Positions 24,201 to 36,200 of a DNA stretch of 64,000 nucleotides are shown here, piece by piece. Both the position numbers and the translations under genes were made by a program. Within the stretch, counting starts at the first letter, position 1; each line of letters opens with the position of its first letter. The notes beneath the pieces were generated by a model. The model saw only the letters and a list, made by a program, of their open reading frames with translations, was not told where the DNA came from and did not search any database. The DNA is from Lumnitzera littorea (Eukaryota > Streptophyta > Magnoliopsida > Myrtales > Combretaceae), in contig JAMXBB010000001.1 of the NCBI GenBank assembly GCA_024138015.1, positions 96,546,520 to 96,610,519 on the forward strand, in the 5' to 3' direction.

Positions 24201-27200
24201 TGAGACCTTCTTGCTATGCACAAATTCAAAAAGATGAGATTGAAAAGATGGTGAGAGATATATTAAAGGTTGGTATCATTAAGCTGAGTGTAAGTCTTTT
24301 TTTTAGCCCTACTATTTTGGTTAAAAAGAAAAGATGGATCTTGAAGTTTTTGTGTGGACTATCGGGCTTTAAACAATGCTACTATTCTAGACCGTTATCC
24401 TATTCCTGTTATAGAAGAGTTGATGGATGAGTTGTTTGGTACAACCATTTTTTCTAAAATAGGCCTTCGTTCAGGTTATCATCAAATTCGTGTATGGGAG
24501 GAAGATGTTCCTAAAATGGCTTTCCAAACTCATTAAGGCCATTATGAGTTTTTGGTTATGCCATTTGAGTTAACGAATGCTCTTGCTACCTTCCGGGCAA
24601 CTATGAATAAGGTGTTTCGATCTTATCTACAACCTTGTCTGAATTTGTAGTTGGGTCCTAAGACATCTTCCAAGTTGACTCCGCGGTATTATGCTCCATT
24701 TCAAATCTTGGCTCGAGTTGGTAACGTTGCTTACCGGCTACAGTTACCCTCCAGTTGTAAACTTCATCCGGTTTTTCAAGTGTCCTTGTTGAAGAGATCT
24801 CATGGTTCTTTTCCTCTTCTATTAGAGTTACCTTTTGAGTTCGAGTCCGATGTTGCAGATGCTCTCTTTTATCTTTTTAAATTGTTGGGTCGTCAGCTTA
24901 AGGTCCAAGACGGCTTAAGTATTCCACAAGTTTTGGTTCAATGAAGGATAGACATCTAATGAAGCTACGTAGGAGGACTTGGGTGTTTTCAAGCTCCAAT
25001 TTCTAGATTTCGTCCTTAAGGTCAAGGACTTTTTTGGGGAGGGGAGTATTGATATGATGCCCAACGTTAATCTACCATTGCGGCATGTGTACATAAGGAA
25101 GGCTAAGGGGGTTGAGTAGTATGAAGTGGAGTATAGTACATATACTATAGTATAGTATGTAGAGTATAATATGTAACTACTGTAATAGGGGTGATTAAGG
25201 GCTGAGATGACCTGATATTATATAAATAGGTTGAGGTAGAGGGAAAAGTGGTTGGCAAGTAAGTTTCAAGCAAAGAACCAAAGGTTGGAAGAGAAACTTG
25301 GGAGGGGCTTTAGGTAGTGTATTGGTTGTGGAGTACTAATTTTGGTGTTTTGCTTCACAAATCGAAACCCTAATCAAGTAAGTATAAATCTACCATTCTT
25401 TTGCTAAACTAACTTATATCACAGTTTCATCAAAAACTGATGTTGCTTAGTAATTTTATAAACCGCTTGAAGGTCAGCTAACGTTCTTTAGATACTTTAG
25501 AATAGATAATCCCTGAATATTCGATCCATAGGTTAATAAAACCAAAATGTTATTGCTCAATAGAAAGATTACCTTGATTGAAATTACTTATCTCAAGTTT
25601 AAGTTGAAGGCATCTTGCGGTATTATCTTAATGGTATATACGCTTTGGATAATCCCGCATCTCTTTGGCTGTGCCAAACGAGCATAAATTATTCACCATA
25701 TAGCCATCAAAAGATGCTAAAATCTATGAAATAATTTGAGTATCCTTTGTCTCTTACTGGCTCTGTTTGTTATCGTCTTTAGAAGAAGAGGTTCCTCCAA
25801 TATAATTCCAAAGGCCTTTCTCTTTCAAAAACATTCTAAATTGAAATTCCCATGTATCATAATTCTTTCCTGTAAATTGATACTCAAAGTCTTTGTTGGC
25901 AGTTTCCTAAAAAGATTTTTAAGAGACAATCTCAAAAAGATTAAAAATTTCGACTAAACAAAAATTTCCGATAACATAGGAAATTGTCGATTAAAAAATT
26001 AATCAACCCCAAACAAGAAAGAAACACAATTAGACAAAAAATCAAAAGACAACTATGATTCAAGAGGACAACTCTGACACCATGACAGAATTTCAATCAT
26101 TGGATGAATGCCCATTCTTCATTGATCCTTTCCTTTAAATTGAAAATTTTGTACAACCTATTTTTGGAAGGAATATATACTCTTTCGATACATTAACTAT
26201 TGACATCCTCCAAAAGATAAGAAAATAAATTACAATAATCTACAATAATTGAGATATATTCTCAGCCTAACAATTTTTGCAGTAATCTCTGTATTAATGT
26301 CCATTAATTCCTGCCATTGATAACTCTCATTGTCTTGCTCTGGTATTCGTGCATGGGATGGAAGTTCTGGTCTCATCGCTCACACACGCCTTCTGCTTCT
26401 TAGCAATGAATTTGGTGTATGAATAATGGTGATTTCCCTTTGAATTGTGCAGTTGTCATGCTTTTTACCCTGCAAGGTAAAGTTGGTTGCAAGGCACTCC
26501 CATGACCGTGCCTCAACTAGGTTGACTCCCTTGTATACCTCCAAGCCATCTACTCTATCAAAACCCAACTAGGTTTCATGTTGTCTCCCCCAACCTTTGA
26601 CTCAGCTCATGATGGAGATGTTCAGATGTGCCTAAAGCTGCTGCTTTGCTGTGTTCCACCCTCCCAGAGCTCATCTTCTATATTCACTGCCTGGTCCATC
26701 ATTCTAGCAATGGATATGGGATCATGAGTTTGCACACTTTTGCAAATGTCCTCCTTTAACTCATTTGAAAGAATATACTGGTAATTGATCCTCGAAAAGC
26801 TCGGGCATATGAGCCATTAACCCTTTAATTTGTCTTTACCCAAAAAAAAATTTTCTTTATCTAAAAGAACCTTATAATTTGTCAATGAGTCACCAACACT
26901 TGTCTCTTGTCACAAAGCTGCTATATGTTCATAGGGATTTGTTGCCCTGCAACTGCTTTATTGCTTTAAGATCTCTCTCTTAAGCACATCCCATGTGACC
27001 TGTGGATTTCTTCGTTGCACAACTTGAAACCACGTTGCTGCCCTTACTTCCATACTAGTGTAAGGCCAGTTGGATTTCAACTCCCCCAAAGTCCCATGAA
27101 CTTCAAAGTACTACTACTAGTAGTCGAATTATACACACCATCTCCATGTATGGCCCAATTTTTTAGCTTACCATCAAGACTTCATACATCTTTTCATTTG

Positions 27201-30200
27201 AAAGCGTTAAAAGATATTCTAGTTGTTGTGTTAGATTTTATGGGACTGTTGCCGATAAAAAGTCTGGCTTAATCCATCTAATCAATCTTCCCTCTTTGGT
27301 AGGTTTATGACTTTATTTTAATGTCTAACTACTCGATAAATTATGCAGGTGTCAATGTTGAAGATATTGTTGGAAAAGTTGCTGAGTATATGCAGCTGAA
27401 TCATAACATGTTGGCAATTGATTTATCGGTTATCCAAAATAGACTGTTTATCTTGAGGAAGCTATTTGATTTTGAGGCTTGGCTGACAGAACAGTTTTCT
27501 GTTGCCAAATTTGAATTACTTGGCCATGGGAATTACTTTAATTTCCTTGAGGAACAAGAGTCTCTGCTGCCTCCTGAATTGCAAAAACTTTTGAGAGGTA
27601 ATTTACCTGAAAAGTTGCACTTTGAGGTTCGCATGCTACAGCAGCAGTTGGTGGAGTTGGTAGCCCAAGCATTGAATGGTTTTTGGGAAGGTGAAACAGT
27701 AACAGAGCAAATGATATCTGCATTGCTTGTGAGCCAATTTCCATATCTCTCTTTCCAATTCGATGGATCAATTGAGAACCTCCTTAAATCTGTTGGACTG
27801 TACAGAAATAACGCAATTTCAAAATGTGTCATCTTCTCAAAAACTTTAATGGCAAATCATGAAGTAGGAATGGATTTATCAGTTTCAAATAATGAAGGTT
27901 TTTCTCCTGCTGAAGAAAGTGAAAAGGCCTGTAATCTGGAATCTTTATCAGGGAATGATGCTATTAAGGTCTTGCTCCGTGCACCGATGTTGGAAGATTT
28001 GAATACATGGTCTCACTGGGATGTGTTATTTGCCCCCACTCTTGGTCCTCTTGTAGGATGGTTGTTAAATGAAGTTAATAGAAGGGACTTGTTGTGTTTG
28101 GTGACAAAAGGTGGAAACGTGATAAGAATTGATCACTCGGCAAGCATGAGTTCTTTCCTTCAGATGGCACTTCAGGGATCTCCATTCCAAATGGCTGTTC
28201 AGTTATTATCTTTGTTTTCACTGCTCGGGGGAGAAAAACATGTCCCTTTGTCTCTGCTAAAAAGTCATGCGCGGCATGCTTTTGATGTCCTTTTCTTTAC
28301 TAACTCTGGAAACAAAGAAAACACTCTGGACTATTCGGGCTTTGGGAAAGTATCCCATTCATCAGACACAGCAGGTTCATATGAATCATGCAGGGACTTT
28401 AATGTCATGAGCAACAAAGTCTCACTTGCATCAAGATTCTTCCTTGATTGTCTTGGTTATCTTCCTTCAGAATTTCGTGCTTTTGCTGCTGATATACTGC
28501 TATCTGGTGTGAGAAACTTTGTCACACAATTCACATCAGCGATCTTATCTGAATGTAAGGTGAGGGCGGAGCGTATTCTGCTGCATGAAGTAGGTTTCAG
28601 CCTTGGTATATCGGAGTGGATTCAAGATTATAATACATTCTGTTCCACATTTGTTAACGACTCATTTAGGTCATACAAGGCTTCAAGCTCACACGATGAC
28701 ATGTCTGAGTTGAGTGCAAAATCTGCACCTGTCAACTTCAGTATGTGTCAATCATCTATTGTGGAAGGGGATAAAAGTGTCTCTTTTACTGAGGGTAAAA
28801 GAAGTCAAAATAATGAAGTTTGTTGCTCATTAAGCAGCCAGTACTGTATAGATGAATGCTTGACACCAACTTCAAATGAACAGAATGAATGTGAGGATGC
28901 CAGCATAGTCATTGAATGCATCAGGCGAGAGGAATTTGGTGTGGATTCTAGTCTCTCAAATGATGAAAGTAGCTTGTTGAAGAAGCAACATGCACGCTTA
29001 GGAAGAGCACTACATTATCTCTCTCAGGAGTTATATTCTCAAGATTCACACTTTCTTCTTGAGCTGGTAAGTTTTTGTCTCAACATGTAAATCCTGATCC
29101 AAGGAGGTGTGTGCTTGTAGTAATTGCATTTTGATTTTCATCATCATGAATTCCTGTTAATAAAGAATTTTTAAGATATGCCTTCTTTTTGTGGGAGTAT
29201 GACTTCATTATTGTCACTTATCGAATATGATCGGCATGATCCTGCCTCGAGAAAATATAAAAATTGAAATTAGGTGGCTTAAGGTATGATCTTAAATGAT
29301 TTTTCAGGAAGTTGTTTATTCTTTTTATAGGAGATATATAAAACAATAACTATTTTTACTAACTTAAGCTAGTTGTGCTTGAAGAATAGTGGATATAGTG
29401 CTTATTTCTGTCTCAGTTCACTGTTTGTTGATTCGCCTTTAGAGATGTGGAGCCTAATCTTTTATCTTGCAATATATTGGTAAACATGAAAATTTTCTTT
29501 CTTCACCTGCTTTAATTAATAGTATTAAGAGTAAATGAAGAGAATCATTACTTTCTCTTTACTCTTCACTGTTATTTTTTTATTTTTTGGGTAAAGTGAG
29601 AAATTTATATTAATAAACATTTGTACGTAGGAAGTGTACAAAAGAGCAAACAAGTTTCTTGTGTGCTCTTTTGTACACTTCCCATGTACAAATTGTACAT
29701 TTATGTATTGTTCCTTTCAATACATTCAATATGTCTATATATCTAATCTATTTATATTTACATTCACATCCCCAATATTAGTGTATTTTGTATATTGTAA
29801 TCATAGAATACTCTTCTACATGTTTTAGACTTACAAATTGTAATCACTTGTATATATTCTCTTTTTATATAATTAATGAAGGAAAAGCTTGAAGTTATCA
29901 AATACTAAACTTGTACCTGGTATTGGAGCTGAAAGGGTTGGTGAATTTGAACCCCATTGAACAACACATCAGCCATCGTTGTTGCCACCTTGCTAGTGAA
30001 GCAGCAATCCCTTAGGCAAATTGGTTGATTCGCATGTATTATTTTCATCAAATTTTGCGTTTCTTTTATATCTGCTCTTCTCCACACAAATTTTTAGTGC
30101 TTCATAAATGTTTCTAGGAATGCTCAAAGTACCAAGGTTGTTCAAGAACGCCTAATTTTGGTGACATTTTTCATATGCCAGATGACCTAAAATAGGGCAA

Positions 30201-33200
30201 TTGGCATGTCCTGTCCTTCCATGGTCTTTGAGACCTCCTGATTCCCATCATCCCCCATAGTTACAACTTCCTTCTCTACCTAACTTCACTGCTAACTAGT
30301 GCAAATACATTCTTCAAGGATAATTTCTGGTCATGCAGAAGCCTTTTTTACTAGACCTTGTATTGTATACTGGTTAAATGAATCCAAATTAGCTTGAGAA
30401 TTTCTACTAAGCTAAGGACAACTTGGACATTAACGAGTGCCAAGATGAGGGGAGAAATCAGATTTAGAAGGCATGGAAGGACATTGACTCAAGTATGATG
30501 GTGAGACACTTGTGATGGGAAAGACCAAGATGATGGTGGGGATTACTGAAGCTGCAATGACTGAGATGACAATGGGGTTCGCAAAGGCAACAACAACTTT
30601 GATGAATAGAAACTCTTGGGACTCCCACATTTTGGTTCTCTCCCTAAGGACACTTGTAAAACTATTATGCTCAAGAAAGTGAACATCATAAGAAATATAA
30701 AACCTTCTAAATGAAGGACGATAGCATTTATACCCTTTTGCCTAAGAGAATAGCCAACAAACAAACATTTAAGTGCCTTAGCATCTGTTGCTTGAAGTTT
30801 GCTTATGAACACATACACAAAGCAACCAAATTCTCTTAAGAGGCAGAGAGTTAAGAAGGTGAGTAGAGGATGTTGTTTTAACAAAAACTAATTGAAGTAT
30901 AAAAGTCGTGTTTTAGATGGAAGATGCTTAATAAGATAAAATGCAATTAAGACAGCTTCTCCCTAGAAACAATTAAGAATAAAACTTGGCAGCATCAATG
31001 TGTGGAAACCTCTAAGATATAACAATTCTTTCTCTTAAACATTCCATTATGCTATGGAGTATAAACACATGAACTTTGATGAAAAATATCATTATTAATC
31101 AGGTATTTATTCAGATCTTTTGAAAAATAGTCTTTCTCACTATTTGAGCAAAGAATTTGAATCATTGATTGAAAGACATTTCCAATTACTTATGGAATTG
31201 TCGAGGAATCACGATTAGAGGAATCGGGGGTATTCAAAAGTTTATGAATCAATCTAAGCAATCCTTCTAATTAGTTTTGTAGGGGATGCTAATATCATAG
31301 TATTGGATTGTGGCTCATATCTCAAGTACAAATTTAGTGTTTTGGGTGATTGTATAGTATACGTTGGAGGGTAAAATCCAAATTCCAAGTCAAAATTCAA
31401 TGTTTTGAGCAACTTAGAGCTTTTGATGGTCGACCATGGCTAGGGGTCATTTGACCAAGGTATGTTAGGATACCATGCATTTGACTAACAAGAGACCAGT
31501 CAAATGGGGGGTGGCCTATGGCCCCTAACCCTATAGCTGTCAGTCAAATCATTTGAGAGGGTCATTTTGTTCCCTTTGTGAATGTATTTTGTTTTGGGTA
31601 TATATAAGGCCTATAAATAGACTTGTAAAAGGGTTTATATACAGTTGAAAGTCTTATGCTTTAAATCATCTCTATTTAGAACATAGTGAACTTGTTGCTT
31701 TAATCCTATGGTTTTTCACCACAAATTCATGTGGAATTTTCCACATAAATTACTGTTTTGTTTTTCTTCATTCCCTATTCATTTCTTAGCAGTTGGTTTG
31801 CTTGTATTGTAACAACTTATCCATCTAAAACTTCCACATCTCACACAATAACGTGTAGCTTCAAAGTTGCATAGCCTATGGTATTCACATTTACATTTCT
31901 ACCTATAACTAGCATAGAACCTAATACAGCTATCTGTAGGCAAGAAAGCTGCAATTAGTTTAACTGGATAAGGAGCAACAGGTCCCATTGGCAGTGCACC
32001 TATCTTATGCATTTCTCGTTGTATCCTTTGTTATGTTGATCTAAAAGGAGTCAAAAAGTATATTCAGAAATGCAAAGAAGCTTCTGGTTTTCTACTCTTC
32101 ATTGTGATGGTCTTATTCCCTGCTGCAGGTCCAAAATGCTGATGATAACACCTATCCTGAAAACGTTGAACCAACTCTATCATTTATTCTTCAAGAATCA
32201 GGCATCATCATTCTGAACAATGAACGAGGCTTTTCAGCCCAGAACATTAGAGCACTGTGTGATGTTGGCAGCTCTACTAAGAAAGGAAAAAATGCTGGAT
32301 ATATAGGAAAAAAAGGCATTGGCTTCAAATCAGTTTTTCGGGTATGTCTCATCAATTTCGTATATGGTTCATTTATTTATTTGTCTTTCATTTGTTACTT
32401 CATTGTGGAATTGTCTTTTATTTGGTGCTTCATTGTGAAAATTTTAAAATGTGTGGTGCTATCAATGAACATCAACTACCTTGCCTTGGATAAATTGTGA
32501 GCACAATTTGGTCCTTTTATATCAATGTGAATTAAATGAAAGGGTTGTGAAGGCTTGTAGCAATAACTATGATGGAACTCTTAGATAGCTTTGCCAAAGT
32601 GCAATATTCACATTGAAATAATTCCTTTCTTCATTGATAAATAAATGAGGGTATGATTGATGCCGACAAGCAAAATTTGGCAGACTGAAATTTCTATGCC
32701 CAAGCAGGACAATAGATAAGGCAGAGTTTAATATAGACTGAGTTGACTTAAAGGAACTTGATTGACCTGAGTTTGCTGAGATTGAGCTAATCAAAGCATT
32801 CAGTAAAGATCATAACATCTTTAGCATTGCCAATCATCCTCCCAAAGAAATGTCTTGGAAAACACAATGGGTGGGGAAGAATTTCACACCAAAATTCACA
32901 CATCATGAAGATATTGTCCTCTAGCATATGAAGCAGTATCATCAAAATCCAGCATTGCTCTTGCATAGCTCAAAAGTTTTCAAATTCTCTAAAGAATGGG
33001 GAAAGAGAGCCACTTCAATTGAGAGATTTTTCTACTGCACACCTTGTATCTTCTGTCTTGGTCCAAATGTTAGAATATCTGTCTCTATTATTTGGGTTCA
33101 TCATAATATATTAGAAGTCCATAAAATCTGTCTTTCATTATATGCATATGTCATGAGTACTATTTGCACTTGTTTTTGCATATTCTAGTAGATTTAATTG

Positions 33201-36200
33201 CACATATTAGTAGATTCAGTGGGTCATAAACTATAGTGGGTTTAAAGTATTCACTATTAGCAACTTGTTCATAGATGCAGACCTTTTTTTTTTTTTTTCA
33301 ATTTGGTGGAACCTATTCTAATTTCTTATAATATTTTTCCTGAGTGTGGTTGATCTTTATGCAGATTACGGACTCTCCAGAGATTCATTCCAATGGCTTT
33401 TGTGTAAAGTTTGACATAAGTGAGGGGGAGATTGGCTTTGTATTGCCAACTGTAATTCCACCCCGTGATGTCAATTCTTTTAGCACGTTGGTATCATTGA
33501 AAACAGATTTGTCAGATGCTAACTGCTGGAAGACTTGCATTGTGCTTCCATTCAACTCAAAGATGCTGGAAGGAACTGCACGTAGTAGTGTTATAGCCAT
33601 GTTCTCAGATCTGCATCCATCATTGTTGCTCTTTCTTCATCGCCTCAAGTCTATCAGATTCAGAAACATGCTCAATGATTCACTTGTTGTTATGAGGAAA
33701 GAAGATAAAAGTAATGGTATTGTCAAGGTCTCATGTGGGGAGAAGGAAATGAATTGGTTCGTGGCAAGTCAAAAGTTAGAGATGAAAGCTACTTACCGTG
33801 ATGTTCAGTCAACAGAGATTGCTTTAGCATTTACACTTCAGGAATTGGAAGATGGAAGTTATAGTCCAATACTTGATCCCCAGCCAGTTTTTGCTTATCT
33901 TCCTCTTAGAACATATGGTCTAAAATTCATTCTCCAAGGTGATTTTGTTCTTCCTTCATCAAGGGAGGAAGTTGATGGAGATAATCCATGGAACCAGTTG
34001 TTGTTGTCAGAGTTCCCAAATTTGTTTGTGAATGCAGAGAGACCATTCTGCACTCTCCCATGTTTTGATAATAATTTAGGAAAAGCTGTGACTGCTTATA
34101 TGAGCTATGTTCCACTGGTTAACGAAGTTAATGGTTTTTTTTCCAGTCTTCCACGAATGATAATATCCAGATTACGCCACTCAGACTGCTTACTTCTGGA
34201 AGGAGACGATATCACATGGGTGCCTCCATGTCAGGTTCTTAGGAATTGGAATAAGCAGGCTCGTGCTCTTTTGAATGAGCAGTTTCTGAAGGACCACCTA
34301 GGCCTTGGGTTTCTAAGCAAGGATATAACTCTCTCTGATCAGTTAGCAAGGATGCTAGGCATTGAAGATTATGGTCCAAAAGCTTTACTTCAGATTCTAA
34401 TATCTTTATGTCATAGAAAGAACGGCCTTCAGTCAGTCCGCCTATCTTGGTTATCTGCTTGGTTGAATGCGGTTCATGCAATGTATCCTAACCCTTCCAT
34501 GCAAGTGCCAAGACACTCAGAAAGTAATGATGAAATTTTAAGAACTTTGCGGAAACTTCCTTTCATTCCACTTTCAGATGGAACATTTGACTCTTTGGAT
34601 GATGGAGCAATCTGGTTGCAGTCAGATGCCTTCAACGTAGGGATGGAAAATGAGTTTGCTAGTGAGATTTTTCCTAACTTATATGCCAAACTGAGGATTG
34701 TAAATCCTGCTTTGTTAACTGCAAATGATGCTACTGATTTTTGCATGGATGCATCTTTCACAGAAAATACTACCACCATGCTATTCAGGGTAGGTGTGCA
34801 ACGTCTGTCATCACATGAAATTTTAAAAGTACACATCTTGCCTGCTATCTCTGATGAAAGAAATGCAAAGGAGGACAAAGTTCTGATGACAGAGTATCTC
34901 TGCTTTCTGTTGGTCCACCTACAGTCTAATTGCCCTAGCTGTCATTCTGATAGAGATCATCTTATGTCAGAGATAAGAAATAAAGCTTTTATTCTAACAA
35001 ATCATGGGTTCAAAAGACCCAATTCTGTGCCAATTCATTTTGGCAAAGAATTTGGAAATTCTAGCAAGGTAAGCAAACTAATAATGGATATTGGCATGGA
35101 TTGGCACGTGGTTGATGCTATCTATCTAGAGCATCTTGCGACGAAATCTCTGTTGCATGGAAAGACAAAATGGAAAGAACTTTTGCGGGAAATGGGTGTC
35201 ACGGATTTTGTTCAAGTAGTTCAAGTTGACAAGAAAATCAGTGATATTTCTCATAAGCAGGAAAAGGACCTTATGACTTCAGGATTAGTTGCAAAAGATT
35301 GGGAGTCCCCTGAGTTGGATCATGTATTAAACTATTTATCAACAATTGGAGATTGTTCAAGTTGTAAAATTCTCTTAGAAATTTTTGATAGTTTGTGGGA
35401 TGGTTCTTTCTGTGACAAAGCTGTAGGTTACTATGATAATGAATCCAGTGGAGAAAGACAATGCTTCCAGTCCTCTTTCATGAAAAGCATGTGTGATACT
35501 CGTTGGGTAGTGTCTCATATGGATGGTGAACTTTATTCTCCTACTGACTTATTCTATGACTGTGATGCAGTCCATTCCATTCTTGGATCTTCTGCTCCAT
35601 ATGCTGTTCCAAAGGTTAGTCACTATTTACTTAATGATATTTGTGTCTTGGCATGCCACTTTGAAATGGAGCTTTTAACAGTATATAGAAGATTAAGCTG
35701 GAATTCTATTAGGTTTGCTAATTCTAACTCTATGTTTCAGAAAAACGTAGTGAAAGTCTAGTAACTTATAGTATTTTTGGTACGTAGGAATGGACCCGAG
35801 ATCATGATTCTGGATTTCATTCCCTTTTTCATGTTTGGAAGCAATTTTAGGAGTTGGAATTGCAGTCCTTTGGAATTAGTGATTCTGGCTTTAAAGGGCC
35901 ATCTAATTCTACCTTTGAGGAGGTGAAATTAGAATTCAATTTTACCCTTATTAATAAACATTTACCTAAAAAGGCTCATTGATAAACATTACCTAAATAC
36001 ACACTCAAAACTATTCTAAATATACAACAACTAGACATAGTACAAGAATGGAATCAAGAATTTTGTTCACATTTCTAAACATAGGAATGGATTTCCCATT
36101 GCAATCTTGCTTCAATTCCATATGGTTCTTGAATAGCAAATGTGACACTAAGGTTTTAGCAGCCTGAGTTGTAAAACTTTCAGCTTGTCCAATGAAAGTC

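Larger units (their letters stand above)
21806..25421 (+). mobile_element. Ty3/gypsy element B, plus strand, nested in the copia gag
   Basis: LTRs at 21806-22187 (382 bp) and 25050-25421 (372 bp) both start TGATA and end TTATATCA and contain a TATATAAATAG box. A primer-binding-like site TGGCACCGTCTG lies at 22191, and a polypurine tract GGGGAGGGGAGTAT at 25036-25049. Flanks TAGTT (21801-21805) and CAGTT (25422-25426) form a one-mismatch 5-bp target duplication that splits the copia gag reading: gag resumes on each side. The interior holds gag, protease and partial RT, then jumps to an integrase C-terminal tail. It is a short, internally deleted, dead copy. Confidence 0.92.
18557..26322 (-). 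mobile_element. Ty1/copia LTR retrotransposon, minus strand, interrupted and RT-deleted
   Basis: Two LTRs of equal length (18557-18796 and 26083-26322, 240 bp each) flank gag, GAG-pre-integrase, integrase and RT/RNase H remnants on the minus strand. The primer-binding site (TGGTGTCAGAGTT on the minus strand, 26070-26082) lies next to the right, 5' LTR, and a purine tract (minus-strand GAGGGGGGA at ~18797-18805) next to the left, 3' LTR. Flanking pentamers ATTCT (18552-18556) and ACTCT (26323-26327) are a one-mismatch target duplication. Stops are common and the central RT with its YxDD active site is gone, so the copy is dead. It sits inside gypsy element A and hosts gypsy element B and a LINE piece. 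Confidence 0.9.
15217..27348 (+). other. NOV intron 5: 12.1-kb intron with nested retrotransposons
   Basis: The longest intron of the gene, from a weak donor after exon 5 to TTATGCAG|GTGTCAATG. Nearly all of it is transposon. From outside inward: a decayed minus-strand gypsy element (parts at 15540-18556 and 26323-27060), a minus-strand copia element (18557-26322), then within the copia a plus-strand gypsy element (21806-25421) and a minus-strand LINE fragment (about 19901-20395). See separate entries. Confidence 0.88.
29067..32128 (+). other. NOV intron 6 with retroelement fragments
   Basis: 3,062 bases, GTAAGT donor to CTGCAG acceptor. It contains a perfect hairpin at 29630-29682, a possible copia-type LTR and primer-binding remnant ending at about 29920 (TGGTATTGGAGC), a minus-strand copia integrase fragment (about 30430-31150) and a possible solo LTR (about 31280-31820). 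The remainder is unrecognised. Confidence 0.75.
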
